From Sphaerolaimus hirsutus (taxonomy: Eukaryota > Nematoda > Chromadorea > Monhysterida > Sphaerolaimidae): a stretch of 64,000 bases of DNA. The position numbers were made by a program, and so were the translations under genes. The stretch spans positions 14,163,147 through 14,227,146 of the forward strand of contig OZ038457.1 in assembly GCA_964036195.1 (NCBI GenBank). Reading direction: 5' to 3'. A model generated the notes under the pieces. The model saw only the letters and a program-made list of their open reading frames with translations. It was not told the DNA's origin and did not search any database. Shown here in pieces: positions 34,311 to 46,895 of this stretch. Every line of letters begins with the position of its first letter. Position 1 is the first letter of the stretch.

Positions 34311-35019
34311 TAGCTCGAACAGCATCATACTTGAACAGCATCAAAATTTGCCAAGGTTCAATGGAGTGGGAAGCAAGAAAAGTGTGATGGACCCGCAGCC
34401 CCCCATTTCTCTATGCTGAACAGTCCCAACTTTTCTGCACGGTAGTGTATTTTGCCTTGGGATAGATTGATAGCTGCACGGTCTCCGGGATAGAAATTAA
34501 ATAAATAACTTGACGATTTCAGGGGGGGGGGGGGTACACCCCTCATCATTGGAAACCCCTGCTTTCCGATGACTCAAGTACATTGTGGAAGCGGCTACGT
34601 ATTTATGTATTTATATTTTTTACACAAATGGATGCACCATGCATCATAAACAAAACACCAGCAAATGTATTTTTGCATTGATTACGCCATGATCACAAAT
34701 AGCCATCAGCGATAACCCAAAATAACGCATAATCGAAATACAAGCTTAATTTCCTGACACTCTCCGCTGGTGTGTTTGAAGATTGCGTGAACATGAACAA
34801 AACTACCTTCTTTACATGGCTGCACCAAAAACAAATGAGAGCACTGAGGATTTGGTTGGATGAAGTAAAGCCGAAAATTTAACCACAGTTGTTTGTTGTA
34901 AACTTTGATATAAACATTCCATCAAACTCATAATTATGCATCTCCTACACTTCATAATTATAAGTTGGCGGTGGAGTAAAATAAATACCTAAATACATAT
35001 GTTCTAGTAATCGAGTTCT

Positions 35020-37628
35020 CTACAACAATACACTACTTTCTGTAAAATTATGATGCACCGAACAGCCATTGAGGCACAGAACCGCATGGTTAAGTGATGT
35101 TGCAAACAGCAACCAGACAAAATATGGTATCAGCAGCACTGCGGCAACCTTGCTCACTGGGAAAAATGTAACAATACAACTGAAAACAAGTCCTATCATC
35201 ACTCCAATGTCCACCAACGCCTGCAAAAAAGCAACCCTGCTCAGTTAAATTGATGAACTCATTAAAAGTATATCGAACCAACCAAAGAGAACAGTCCAGC
35301 CCCAAAGAAAAGTGGTGTCCACACCCAAGCGGCTAAAAGCTGCACGACATAAAGTGTCAGCGGTACCGCAGTGTCTCTGCCAAATCCGCCGAAGCTGCGT
35401 TAAAAGTATCACACTTGTAGGGAAGTACATCTTTATGTAGCATGTGTGAAACGGCGAATAACCCCTGGACGTCAAACAGCCCTGGACAACAAACACCCCC
35501 GGACAACAGCGTGCGCGCAGTGGGCCGCAATCACCCCTGGACAACAGCGACGCGCGCGCATTGATCGCACGCGCGCGCCAAGTCGGCGCCATGGTGCCGC
35601 CAATGCGTGAGCAGCGCGCGCACTCGCGCACGACTGGCGCCATTTCTGCCGCGCGGCGGCCGCGTCCACCCTCACGCATTGTCATGCATTGTTCGCTCAA
35701 ATCTAATCTTATCAATCAATTTCATGCAGTGCTGATATCCAATATATTTACAATATATAGGTAGGAAAGTATAAATTGATGCTATCAGAATCTTATTGAC
35801 TTGACTTATTTTTACTTGATTTGTTTTTCGAGTACATGTCAATACATTTTAACAACTATGTTTATTTCTAAAAGTGTGAAGTGTTCAGAAAATCTTCAAA
35901 TTTCTTCAATTATTTTTTTGGAAGTGGACTCCTCATTTTTATGTAATTGAATTTATTTAATGACCGCTGACACGACTGCGCGGCTGCGGCCTAGATTGCA
36001 GTGCTGCGCGGCGGCGCGCTAAAGGCAAAATAACAATTGCATGAAAGTAGTCGCAGTCGCGCGGCAGAAATGGCGCCAGCCGGGCGAGTGCGTGCGCCAC
36101 TCGCACATCGGCGGTGGCGGCAGCGCTCTGGCGCCGGCTTGGCGGGCGCATGCGTGTGTCGCTGTTGTCCAGGGGTGATTGTGGCCCACTGCGCGCACGC
36201 TGTTGTCCGGGGGTGTTTGTTGTCCAGGGCTGTTTGATGTCCACAGCTGCTGAGCCGTGTGAAACTTAAGAAAAAAATTTCCACTCAAAATCATTGATTT
36301 TCATGACTTTTTGTCCATTTCCACCTTCAATGTCACTGGTGCATGTGCCTTATTTCTATTTCCAGCGATTTTTAGCTATTTATGTATGTATTATTTTGAG
36401 CCTTTTCCTCTATTTTTAGTGATTATCTACCCTTTTCTGGATTTTACACTTTGAAAAAGTTTATATGTTGTACCCACATGAACCCCCACCAAAAATATTT
36501 TCCGCTATCTATCTCTCAGGTGAAGCGAGTCGCTAATTATCGATCCCCCACGAGGGTCATTATCCTGGAAACCCGTCCCAGCCTGAAATTCCCAACGTTT
36601 GTTTGGTTCCTCTAAAACATCGCTACCCAAAAAGTGCAAACTATGTCTCAAATTGTTTTAACTTTGTCGTTATTGTAACACAGCCAAACTTACTACACGA
36701 CACAGACGGAGGCAATGCCCATCATAATGTACACAATTGACCAAATTGGACTGAACGACCATGACGGTGGTGCGAAGTCAGGCTTTCTGAATTCGTCCCT
36801 CTGCGATAACATCAAGCGTAACAGTGATCAAAATGAGCCTGTGCCATTATGCATCTAGGCCCATCATGCACCTAATTCTACCCATTTTGCATCTAGACCA
36901 ATTACTCACGAGTACTCACTTACTCGTTTTTGAAAGTACGTGAGTACAGAAAACATATTTTAAGGGGTCAGAAAATGTCATTTTGCCAGACAAAAAGTGA
37001 CAAACGTTGGAAATTTTCGTAAGAAATACTTATCAGGAGAGAAAAACACATTTTTGGGTTATCTCAGGGAAGAAATTGCAAAAATACCAATTTTTACATT
37101 ATTTTTTCGTGAAAAAAATACCTACTTTTAAGTTTTCTGTGAGAAAAAATAGTCATTTTTATGTTTTCCCAAGAAAAAAATACTCAATTTTACGTTTTCT
37201 CTGGAAAAAGTATTTTACTCACCTGTAAAACGGCGTATTTTACACAGTGTAAAAGTACAAATAAAATACTTAACATTTTCTGTACGCAGGGGAGAGTAAA
37301 ACAAAAATACTTTACGTTTACATTTACTATAAAGAAGTTCAGTACTTTTAACAACTCTGGTTAGATGCATAATTTGTCTAGATGCATAATGGGTAGAATT
37401 AGGTGCATGATGGGGCTAGATATTTACATAATCAGTTTAGATAAATAATGGGTCCTACTCATCAAAATGTCAACATCATTTCCGTGTACTTTTATACGTG
37501 AAAACGAAATTTGACTGAAAATTGTGACCTTATAGCTTCCGTTGTTGAATGTCCTAGCACCAATAAATCCTCCAGCTAATGGGATCAGCGCTACAAGTGC
37601 TGCTATAACCCAGTGATACCAGCGCCAT
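35020..37628 (-). CDS. TSPO: Translocator protein (TSPO) paralogue B
   Basis: Exons 37628-37529, 36800-36694, 35394-35283 and 35220-35020 have lengths 100, 107, 112 and 201, the first three identical to copy A, with the same phases. Landmarks: RWYHWVIAALVALIP, DFAPPSWSFSPIWSIVY, AWVWTPLFFGAG and VSKVAAVLLIPYFVW. The glycine of the G-P-V-W segment is serine here. The 5' limit is unsure: an acceptor one base before TGG matches copy A, but an in-frame ATG at 37639 (MKRRWRWYHW) could start an unspliced reading. Intron 2 carries a 780-bp foldback element and intron 1 an AGTTGTTAAAA-type MITE. The gene is divergently placed from DENND6, whose start is 0.77 kb away. A tandem duplicate of copy A is the simplest origin. 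Confidence 0.93.
35466..36246. mobile_element. GC-rich foldback element in TSPO B intron 2
   Basis: The arm from CTGGACGTCAAACAGCCCTG, through 'caacaaacacccccggacaa' and 'ggcgccatttctgccgcgcg', is repeated in inverse to CAGGGCTGTTTGATGTCCA. Arms are about 220 bp around an AT-rich 330-bp centre. The arms are strikingly rich in GCGCGC. No coding capacity was recognised. Confidence 0.8.
36898..37358. mobile_element. AGTTGTTAAAA-type MITE, copy 4
   Basis: The right end CTTTTAACAACTCTG is clear and the interior 'gtgagtacagaaaac' and 'gaaaatgtcattttgccaga' matches the copy at 26353 closely. The left end appears lost. Confidence 0.65.
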
Positions 37629-37836
37629 CTGCGTTTCATTAAAAGCGCATAAAAAGAAAAAATTCATGAACTGTTGCTTTTGCATATACAGGTACATTAT
37701 ATAACAGATAATAGGTAGGTATAGGAAAACATATGTATAGGTAAACATAAAAACGTTTGAAAAGACGTGAAGATTTCGTTTCTGAAATTACATTAGGAAT
37801 GTCCAAGAAGTCAACTAAAAAATCTAACAACAAATC

Positions 37837-38285
37837 TTGTCATGCCCTTCCATAGTTATAACTACGTGCCGACCGCTGACCACCTTAAAAACCGCTGCCC
37901 CAAGCACCCGATCTTACCCATGGGTGTGGCGAACACCGGTGACCTCTATGGGGTTCTGGCCAATAATTTCGAAATCGCAAAAAATAAAGAATTGGCATAA
38001 GACAGCTAAAAATTTTTATATAACCCGGATTATTAAAATGAAAATAAGAAATATGGAGGAAATGAGCTTTCACTTAAGTGGGGGGCTACTTTCACCCTCG
38101 TTTGTACAATACGCAATCAGTAACTTGGACGTGGGCCAACTTCACTACAGCAACCCACTTCCGGGGCAACAACAAAAGATGAACGCGAACGTTTTTAGCG
38201 AACTCACGCGGGTCTATCCGCTGCAATATAACCTGGTTCGTAACTTCTGTAGTCAGCCATCGAAAGGCGTCCAGAGCGCTTGACC
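37837..38285 (+). other. Possible diverged copy of the ELYS first-exon region
   Basis: The stretch 'gtacaatacgca' followed by 'tggacgtgggccaa' near 38104-38140 matches the start of ELYS exon 2 (54800-54835), and 'atttcgaaatcgc' upstream (about 37970) matches 54630. A frame here reads NLDVGQ where ELYS exon 2 reads YLDVGQ. The rest is too diverged to align by eye. It lies just upstream of DENND6. Confidence 0.3.
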
Positions 38286-38402
38286 GATCAGCGCAGCAAG
38301 CTCAAACAATAATCCGACAAACGTTGACACCAAAAACGGAACGTGTGTGACCTTGAAAATTTTCTTTTTCTTGTAATTTCACTCGAAAAAGAAAATCTTT
38401 TA

Positions 38403-41400
38403 ATGGATGTCCCGTGTTGCAGTTTGGCACCGGTCCAAAAGTGCGCCCAAGGCTCGAGTATATGCCCGAATCGTTCGTCGATCAATCTGCCGAAGCTGGA
38501 ATCCGCGTGCAGATCTAAGCGGCTGTGTTCGGCCGGGGCGCAGCATGGAGAGGCGGGCGTGCTTCCGTGGGATAGATTTGCTAGTTGGATTCACTGCGTT
38601 TGCGTGGTTACCTTTGATTTGGAGCTGGGACAGGCGATGGAGGTGCGTTGTCGTTGCAGATTTTTTATTTAGATTGATATTTGTACAGTCTGGTCGAGTA
38701 AGAAACTATCCCTGTGTGAGTCGACCGTTGCGAAGCTGTAACTGAGTGTGTTTTTTCGGTTCACTATACTTATTGTCAGTACTTTTCTATTGCATACGGC
38801 GCGCGTGGCTTGGGTCAATGTGTGTGTAACAATCGCCATTAGCACAAATAGCGCAATTCATATGTTTAGTAAAATATTATATAATGCAGTGATTTATTGT
38901 TATGTTAAAAATGAACTTTTCAACTGTGCGGGGGAATTTTTAATGATTTGCAGACTTTCGGAACTTTATTTGCAACTGGCTGTCATTCATATGCAGGTAA
39001 AAAATTTGCGTAGTTTTTCAAGACGCGTGTTGCATGTAATCATGCACTTGATCATTTATTTGCCTTTATTTCATTATTTATCTACAAACGTCACGTTAAT
39101 CCGCCTAAGCCGCACAAAAACGTCTGTTGCACACTCGTTGACCCAGGCCACGAGCCGTATGCAATAGAAAAGTACTGACAATAAGTATAAAACGCCGTTT
39201 TTTCTCCAGAAGTTTTTCCACAAATTTTCGGAAGACTTGCTGTTTCGGCCCGAATATCCAATATGTACAGATTTTCACTGCTAGGAAGTATGTGAAATTT
39301 CAGTTCCTGTTTTTTTTAGAACTGTTAAAACTTCGACCATCTCCATTCCAAAGGTGATTTCGGTCGTAAATATATGATTATCTGATAAAGTTTTAGAATA
39401 TTGTAATGTGTGATTCTCGGACTATTTGTAATCGACAAACACAATTATTATGATAAAAATTTACTCGGAAAACACAATGGCATCCTTATTACCATTTCAG
39501 ATGGTTTACCCAACCCATGCCGAACTGACCGAATTGGAGAAAATGAATATTTGCTACTTGGCATTCCCTGATTCTAATTCAGGCTGCATGGGTGACACCA
39601 GCTATTATGTCCGCATGCGAAGATTCACCAGTCGACCATTGAGACCTCAGCATTTACTTTATAACTCGCGATGCATGCATACTCTAAAAGTTAGTCATGC
39701 CAAATTTGTCATACCTTTTTTTTCACGAGCAACTCTGAGAGATCGTCGATTTATTTTTTTCAGATCGATTCTAATTATTATTACGGCTATGTTTATTTTA
39801 GACAAGTGAAGGACAAAACTTTGCCGCGAGGATACTTTCAAAAGGTGTGCAAATTACTCAGTCAAACTAATTTTCACAGATCAATATAAAACTAGTGATC
39901 CCCCCACCCGCAGTCTATTGTGATTGTGTCGCTGCTACCTCTCGTGTCCTTATTCATGCACGTTGTCGAGGCAATAGCGCCGCATTTCTTTGAAAGTGGT
40001 GAACCGGCTCTGGAGGCAGGTGCAGCCACTTGTCTTGTTTTGATTGGCGCTACGCACACTGAAGCCGAAATATTCGGCATACGCACGTTTTTGACAAATG
40101 CCGAATTAAATGCTGAATAGAAAAAAACTTGCTGAACTCAAATCGTCCGTACTCTTGAAAATAGGCGGTTTGTCAATTCAGCATGTATTTCAGCATTCAA
40201 AAGATGCGTACACTTTTTCATGCGGAAACCATTCGGCAAAATCAGATGAAATGTTGAATGCTGATAACGCTCAAATTCGTCCGAATTCGTCCGAATATCG
40301 TGCGCACGTTTTCAAAATTCAATATGGCAGCCCCTAAAATGCCGAATTTAAAACGTCCGAACGGCAATTTTTCAATTCGGATTCAGCAGATGAAAACGTG
40401 CGTATGCCGAATATTTCGGCTTCAGTGTGCGTAGCGCCATTGGGGGTGACACTTGACTTTTTTTAAAGATTTGACTATTGTAAAAAGTCAAATTTTTGTA
40501 CTGGTCCACTAGGTTTTAAATCCACTATACTAGATATTCCAAATTTAAATAAACATTGTTTTCATACATAAGAAGAAACATTGTTTCCATACATAAGAAG
40601 AAATATTGTTTTCTTTGGCTTGAGAAATAATCTCATGTCATCCCTAGTTTCGATGTTGTAACATTTTTTCTTCGATCATTTTTCGTTGTGAATTTCGGGA
40701 AAATACGACACATTTACAGCTTGTCACGACATCGATCAATGGCCGCCACCCGATCCAATTTTTACTCAAAATCCCTCAAATGTAAAATCTGGTGTTAGCT
40801 CAACCTTGAATCTACCACTGATGGGCGCGGTGATCCAGTGTAAACTTCCTGGTAGGGATTTGAGCAACATTTTTGGGAATGCTGGAAATGTGATCAGTTT
40901 GATGGCAAATAGTCCACAACGGGTGAGTGCGTGTTGGATGGGTTTCAAATGGGGCTGACTTTTCGGGATCGCGACCGGTTTTTTAAGTTTTTGGGTTTGG
41001 GGTTTCAGGATCGGGATTAGGGTATCGGGATTTTGCACATTGTTCTTGTTTTACTGTTTTTTTCTTCTGATTTGTCACAAAAATTGTTCAAACATACACC
41101 TGGATGCCATTAAGGTGGCGTAAATTAGACACTGACTGTTTCCGTTCGCATTTCTTAGCGGAAAGTCATTTTTTGAACTTTTATCATTTCCGCTAAGCGG
41201 CCTCCGGGATAGATAGACAACGTAGATAGGTTCGATATACAGGCTTTTTCTCTGTGTAAAAGGAAGAAAAGGTAGGAAAATCGCTAAAAAGCTCAAAATG
41301 GGTATCCAAGACCATAAAGTACTAACCCCCCCCCCCACCCTCCCATTGGAGACCCTGATTTCCACTAATTTTTTGGAATTTTTCCACTAAGTTTGAACCC

Positions 41401-44400
41401 TAGTGTTTGAGCCATTTTTGTTTGCTGTTCCTCAATCACTGAACGTTGCAGATGAACGCATCATCTGTTACAGTGATATTGCCGTCTGTTCATGAGCTGC
41501 CGATGTTTGAGTGAGTCAACTTTCTATTTTTCGTTCTGATTTTGGTGTCTTATATCTTGCCAAATCGCCTAGGTACGTATCGCCGCTGGTTCACCATCTG
41601 CAGCTGTTGTGGGAGCTCGTCATTTTGAACGAGGTCATAGTTTTATTGAACTTTTCAATCCCTTCAACTTTTCATGTTCTACCTAAACTCCAGCTTCATA
41701 TTGAATGTTGCAATGTAAAAACATGCGAAAATACAACATTTCAGCCACTGGCTGTGATGGCCCCCACACCGAAAATTTCATCTGGTGTTATACATTCGCT
41801 GATAAGGTTTGTCTGGCGTTGCCAGTTGATTAATGATGATAATTTTTCATTTGCCTGCCATGTCGCAGTTTGATATGGCCGTTGCGTTATGCTGTGGACT
41901 ACAGGCCGTTTTTTACGATCCATGACAGTGAATTTAAAGAGTACACGTCAAATGGCCGTGCTACCATGTGAGTATACTATGAAAAAATTCACCCATGACA
42001 ATATACATGCTAACATGCGTGTGTAGGCCCAACTGCGTGAAAAAAACAGCAAGTCCATGTGGTGCATTTGCATGAAGAGGCTATGCATCTTGTCGTGCGC
42101 GAGCGCAATGATGTTGTATACCGTTTTTCCTTGAAATACCCCCAGGGGGTTTATTTTTTCAGAGTGGAAATTTTGAGGGGGGTTATTATTTCGCCAGAAA
42201 TTTTCGTGAATATCGTAGTAAAGAATGGTCGTTTACGTACCCAAAACTGGTAATAAACGTCACCAAACGGGACGTATTAGAACCTCAAACGTAGATAGCT
42301 ATACAAACTACTCTATGTATAGCTGCGATGAGATTTGACCGCAATAAATATATCATGTACATTGTATACATGATGTACATCATTTAAGACGGTGGGTATT
42401 TCGAGGAGGGGCGTTTATTTTTACTTATCTCGAAAACACCTGGGGGTATTTCGAGGGGGGGTTAATTCAAGGGGGAGGGTATTTCGAGGAAATACGGTAG
42501 TTGACACACATTGCAGCGGCGCATACTAGCACACAATTGAAATTTGGGAAACTCATAAATCTGTTTGAGTACATTTGAGTTTAACACAATGGTGTTTGAT
42601 CGCCAGACTCCCCAGCCAGAAATCGGCAGTAGTTTACAGACTCGTCATTGTAGTAAATTCAAAGATGTTTAAAAGTGATTTATAAGTTTCCCTAATTTCA
42701 GTGGTGTACTAGTGTGCACAGCGCTATTGAAACTTTTTCTTCTTCAGTTATGACCTTGCGCAGTTGGTGTTGCATATACCGATGTACGAGCCAGTGTATC
42801 GCCCAACCTTGTTTGAAATATAAGTATGAATTAGGATAGGTGTAAATAGAAATGTTTAAAACTTGAATTTTACTACCGTATTTCCTCGAATTACCCCCCG
42901 GGGGGTTTATTTTTTCAGAGTGGAAATTTTGAGGAGGGGGGGGGGGGGTATTTCGAGGGGAAGGTTTATTATTTCGCCAGAAATTGTTTGAAATCCCAGT
43001 ACTAAATCGTTGTTTGTAACGTATTTACACATACGTCTAAAAATGCAATAAAAACCACCATTTTATAAGACTCTATAGACTTATATAAGTAATACATAGA
43101 CGGTATAAACCCTGTTCTTACATAACACACTAATCGTTTTTAACGTGTGTTCTGCGTTTCCCGGAGCTTTCGTCATCTATGTTATCTATACACTGAAATT
43201 TGGGGGGGGGGTATTTCGAGGGGGGTTATAAATTCAGTGTCCATTTTGAGGGGGTATTTCGAGGAAATACGGTAGATTTGTCCCCTGAAAGATCAAAAAA
43301 GTCAATTTTTCCCCTCGAAAATTTTTCAAATCCCTCTGACGCATAAAATAAACGTAATGTCATGCACCGTCACTTGCAGTCCAACGGTCATGCTGGGGGT
43401 CACCAATCCATTCTTTTCAAAGACCGTTCAAAATTGGCCACACATTGTTCGCTTGGCAGAGCCTTCAACGTCTGGTACGGGTTTTTGCTTTATGTGAAAT
43501 TTATGCTAAATTTATAAATGCTGCTCTCAGCTATTAGATTTTTTTTGTTTTTTTATTTGTTAAAAAAAAATAGTTTCACCTCCATTTTCCAGCGTCTCCA
43601 CTGTGTAACAAGCGAACTCAGAAATCGTCTGACATCAAAACTCTTGATAATAAAATGGGACTGTATACCCGATACAAGCCTTGCTTAACAAAGGATAAGG
43701 TCTTTGTAAAGAAAGTTTTGCAGGTAAGCTGCGTGTTATAGTGATGTAAAAGTGCCCGACTCTACGCTCTGGCGCTTTAAGCCATCGCATAACTGTCTAA
43801 AAACTGACGAAACCACACCTAGTGACGCGCAAATTTGATTTTTTTTCATGTGTGGCTTTGGCGCACTTTTCACTCAAAACACCCGACTGAAATACTATCC
43901 GGGTTATTTTTTGAAAACCTCCCTTCTTTTGGAAGGTCATCAATTTAGCGCTGGCGCATATAACAGCCATGACACTTTACATCAGGGTGCCATTTAAATG
44001 TTTAAAAAAATGAATTTGGTCTCACTTAAAGGGTGTCGATGCGGAGCGACCGGAGGCTGCTCAAACAGCGCTAGTCAGGCGGCATTTTCTCGAATTGACC
44101 CACAGTTTTATGATCCCCCTTGTAAGCTGTTTGATCTTATTTTTCCATAAAAATATGCTACATTTATAAGATTTCGTCGCAGGAACGCTACCTCGCTTCG
44201 TTAATGCCATTGCGTCGCTTTTTATCGCCGTTAAAAGGGCCACCTTCCTTGAGAAATTTCGATATAAATGAGATGATAAGCAGCCTTGATAGTCAGGGGC
44301 CCGACCTCACAACCGGCGTGAGGGGAAATTGGATGGGGTTGTACAGGTGAATCCGAACGATAACGTATACATTTTGCATTGTACAAGATGCACGCAGTGC

Positions 44401-45530
44401 GAAGACACCGTAATGCAGTTGAAGCTAGGGTTCAAACGGGACTGACCTTTTGGGATCGGAATTATTTTATATTATTTTTTTAGAAAATTTTTTTCTTTAA
44501 TTTGTCATAAAAAGTGGTAAAACACATCTGGACGCCAGAAGAGTGGCATAAAGTGTAAACTTAAAAATTTATTCCGTTCAATTTATCAGTGCAAAAATGG
44601 CATTTACTAAAGTTGGTAAATTTGATCACGTATTTTTGTTTCGGGATCGGGATTAGTTTTTGAAATTTTGGGATCGGGACCTAGGTAGATTGGGGTTTCG
44701 GGATCGGGGCCGCAAAATCCCGAAATCGGGATCCCGTTTGAACTCTAGTCGAAGCCAAACACTCTTGTCATCGGCCGCAGGCATTTCGCGCGAACGCAAA
44801 ACTTCGCCGCGTGGCACGCGCGTCGCCGCCGCGACATGCAGCACATGTTGAGCGTGGCGCACGCGGAGGTGGTGCTCGCCGCCGACTGGGCGCAGCTGAA
44901 TGTGGCCCAGCTGGGCGAGGCGCAGATCGTCGATCTGATGTTCATGCTCAAGGAGAAACTGGTATGTTGGCAATGTGGTGCACTCGATCGAATCAATTGA
45001 CGCGGGTTTTATTTTATTCTTTGGCGTTTATTCTGCCTGGTATACAGATAAGTAAAATTGGGAATGATTTGTTAAATCTGGCAATAATGCTGTCAAGTGT
45101 CTTTACACGCTTACTTACTGCACACCTGGGGGAAGTCCCAGACCCTGCAAAGTCATGTAAAATTGTAAAGCAAAGTGCCAATTGTCATGACAAATATAGA
45201 GTCAATTGTCATGCAAAGTTCAGTAAGTATTTTACGGTGGACATATTACATGACATTTGACACTTTACAGGCCACCTATCACTCTAAATGTGCGTAGTAG
45301 TTTTACCGTTGCAAGGAATTAGCCAGATTCAATCACAATGACCCGCGCAGGACTACATGGAGGCTCATTCAGACGCCGCTCCAGCCAACTTTCGTTTGAA
45401 GATGATCGGGCAAATAGAAGCGGTGCTCAAATTGGTGAACGAAGATCTTCGATTGGTCCTTCTGTCCAACCGGCAGCTTGCCCTGAGGCGGATTTGCTCA
45501 ATTGAGTACGTGAAAAGCTTGGTTGAGTGA
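38403..45530 (+). CDS. DENND6: DENN domain protein 6 (Rab guanine exchange factor), complete, 15 exons, 646 aa
   Basis: Exons: 38403-38642, 39501-39689, 39764-39844, 39914-40019, 40720-40922, 41452-41510, 41573-41633, 41745-41806, 41869-41967, 43380-43474, 43593-43723, 44032-44121, 44183-44346, 44781-44961, 45351-45530; all junctions are in frame. DENND6 proteins (about 600 aa) activate Rab14 in the endocytic recycling pathway at the cytosolic face of membranes. Conserved blocks in order: [32 protein letters not shown] (uDENN), [40 protein letters not shown] (cDENN), [58 protein letters not shown] (dDENN), [10 protein letters not shown]. The start at 38403 is the only ATG in frame after an upstream GTG-led stretch; the first 45 residues are not conserved. 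Orthologues are single copy in most invertebrates, so A or B was not assigned. Confidence 0.96.
40046..40441. mobile_element. MITE with 40-bp inverted ends in DENND6 intron 4
   Basis: GGCGCTACGCACACTGAAGC and the following 'cgaaatattcggcatacgca' are perfectly inverted at the other end. ATT stands on both sides and may be the target duplication. The inside contains further 'gccgaatt' and 'ttcggcat' motifs. Confidence 0.85.
42121..42497. mobile_element. TA-MITE in DENND6 intron 9
   Basis: TA-flanked, CCGTTTTTCCTTGAAATACC to GAGGAAATACGG. The core 'ttcgtgaatatcgtagtaaa' and 'catgatgtacatcatt' matches the composite at 13043-13992. Confidence 0.8.
42518..42724. mobile_element. CACACTAGT-type MITE, diverged
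   Basis: GGCGCATACTAGCACACA and GTACTAGTGTGCACAGCGC are imperfectly inverted. The interior 'actcataaatctgtttgagt' recalls the 6538 copy. Confidence 0.6.
42876..43272. mobile_element. TA-MITE, full length, in DENND6 intron 9
   Basis: TA-flanked, CCGTATTTCCTCGAATTACC to CGAGGAAATACGG. The AT-rich middle is closest to the 20295 copy. Confidence 0.8.
43742..43988. mobile_element. GTGATGTAAAAGTG-type MITE in DENND6 intron 11
   Basis: GTGATGTAAAAGTGCC and GACACTTTACATCA are inverted ends, with 'ctctggcgctttaagcc' and 'atttagcgctggcg' inside. Confidence 0.65.
44428..44750. mobile_element. GGGATCGGGA-type element in DENND6 intron 13
   Basis: AGGGTTCAAACGGGACTGA on the left is inverted as CCCGTTTGAACTCTAG on the right. 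The right third is made of 'ttcgggatcggga' motifs. Fragments of the same family lie near 11575-11735, 40935-41400, 59531-59600 and 61915-62080. Confidence 0.7.
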
Positions 45531-46767
45531 TTGTTTTCTGTATGTTTCTGCCGCTGTATATTTCTGTCAGTGAGTTTGTTGGGTGAGTGCTGTGGTCCAT
45601 TTGATGTCAGATCATTTTCAGTGGTGATGGGTGGAAAAATGTATATGTTGATCTATCGAAGCTAAATTATCACTTGCTAAACCAAAACTATGCTGCGTGT
45701 TAAGCTATGGGACCACATTCACCAAACGTCACTGAATTGTCTTTCTGATTCGACAGACATTGTATTTACAATCTTTTGCACTGCTTGCCGATGATGCATA
45801 ATGTTCATTTTCATTTCTTGTAAGTGGATCTCTACTGTGATTTCTATTCTACTGTGAAGAGTCGGCACCATTTTTTCACGCGTTTTCTCAAAAAAAATTT
45901 ATAAAAAAACACAATGTTAAAATGTTTTTTTTTTGGGGGGGGGGGGCAAAAAGATGTACCTAGTGGGTACGGTGAATATTTGCACCCTGGATATTTGCGC
46001 ACAGTGAACGCCTGCATTTCACATTCGCATGTGCACCGTAGACATCCATGGCGCACGTCCGGCCACCGCACGGCAGTGCCAATAGTTCTGCCTCCACCGA
46101 GATGTCAACAATGCGACGTGGGCCTCTTGCGCATCCAAACCCATTGCACATCCATTTTGCCCATCTATACCCATTTGCAAATCTTGGGTGGTCCGTAGAT
46201 GGGTTATGGGCAGTTGACAGGAGAAGTTGCAACCAATCGACATTTGTATTTTGGAACCCCTAAGATGTGCAATGGGTAGAATTAGATGGGCGGCATGCCT
46301 AGATGTGCATCGGTACAGGTCCCACTATGAGGCGTCCATTTCACAGGCAAATATCCACTGGGCAGATTTCCACAGGTGTTGAGTTAAATGGATTCTACCT
46401 ATTTCACACACGGAGTCACCTGCTCTTTACAAGTTTCTGACTTTTTTGGTGTGTTGTCTTCACTCCCTATGTAATAACTAGCAGGACTCTCCCCATACAT
46501 TTGATCCGTTTTTTTTTCAATATTATACACTTTCACATTATATCACATAAATCTATCAGTCACTTCCACAGATCCATATTAAGTACGTCGGTCCTAATAA
46601 TATTCTGTCTCTTTGCACCGCTTTCATCAGGGTTTTTTTGTGTGAAAAATAAAACTTTGCAGACGGAAAAAATGACCTTTGCATATTTTAGAGACGCACA
46701 TTTAAGCCAAATTCTCTATAATACATCCGGACACACTGTTCTTAACATAGCAGCATAATTGTACTTA
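45531..46767. other. Spacer downstream of DENND6, no gene seen
   Basis: There is no exon-like frame with splice sites. A G run near 45930 and 'gtgcaatgggtagaattag' (46267), which recalls 'gcataatgggtagaattagg' near 37383, are the only notable motifs. Confidence 0.45.
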
Positions 46768-46807
46768 ATATTTTCGTATTTGAAAAATGGGAATATGAAT
46801 CAACATA
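46768..46807 (+). repeat. 40-bp direct repeat, left copy
   Basis: The 40 bases beginning 'atattttcgtatttgaaaaa' are identical to 50700-50739, 3.93 kb away. A TA-MITE remnant begins directly after this copy. Confidence 0.9.
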
Positions 46808-46895
46808 CCGTATTACCTCGAAATACCCCCAGGGGGTTTATTATTTCGCCAGCAAAATTTTAGGGGGGGATAATTCGAGGGGGGGGGTCTATATG
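46808..46895. mobile_element. TA-MITE left half
   Basis: CCGTATTACCTCGAAATACC follows a TA, and the copy breaks off after 'ggataattcgaggggg'. No right end was found before the satellite. Confidence 0.65.

Noticed and set aside
35245-36294. Arg/Ala-rich frames in TSPO B intron 2
   Set aside because: They fall in the GC-rich arms of the foldback element and mirror each other.
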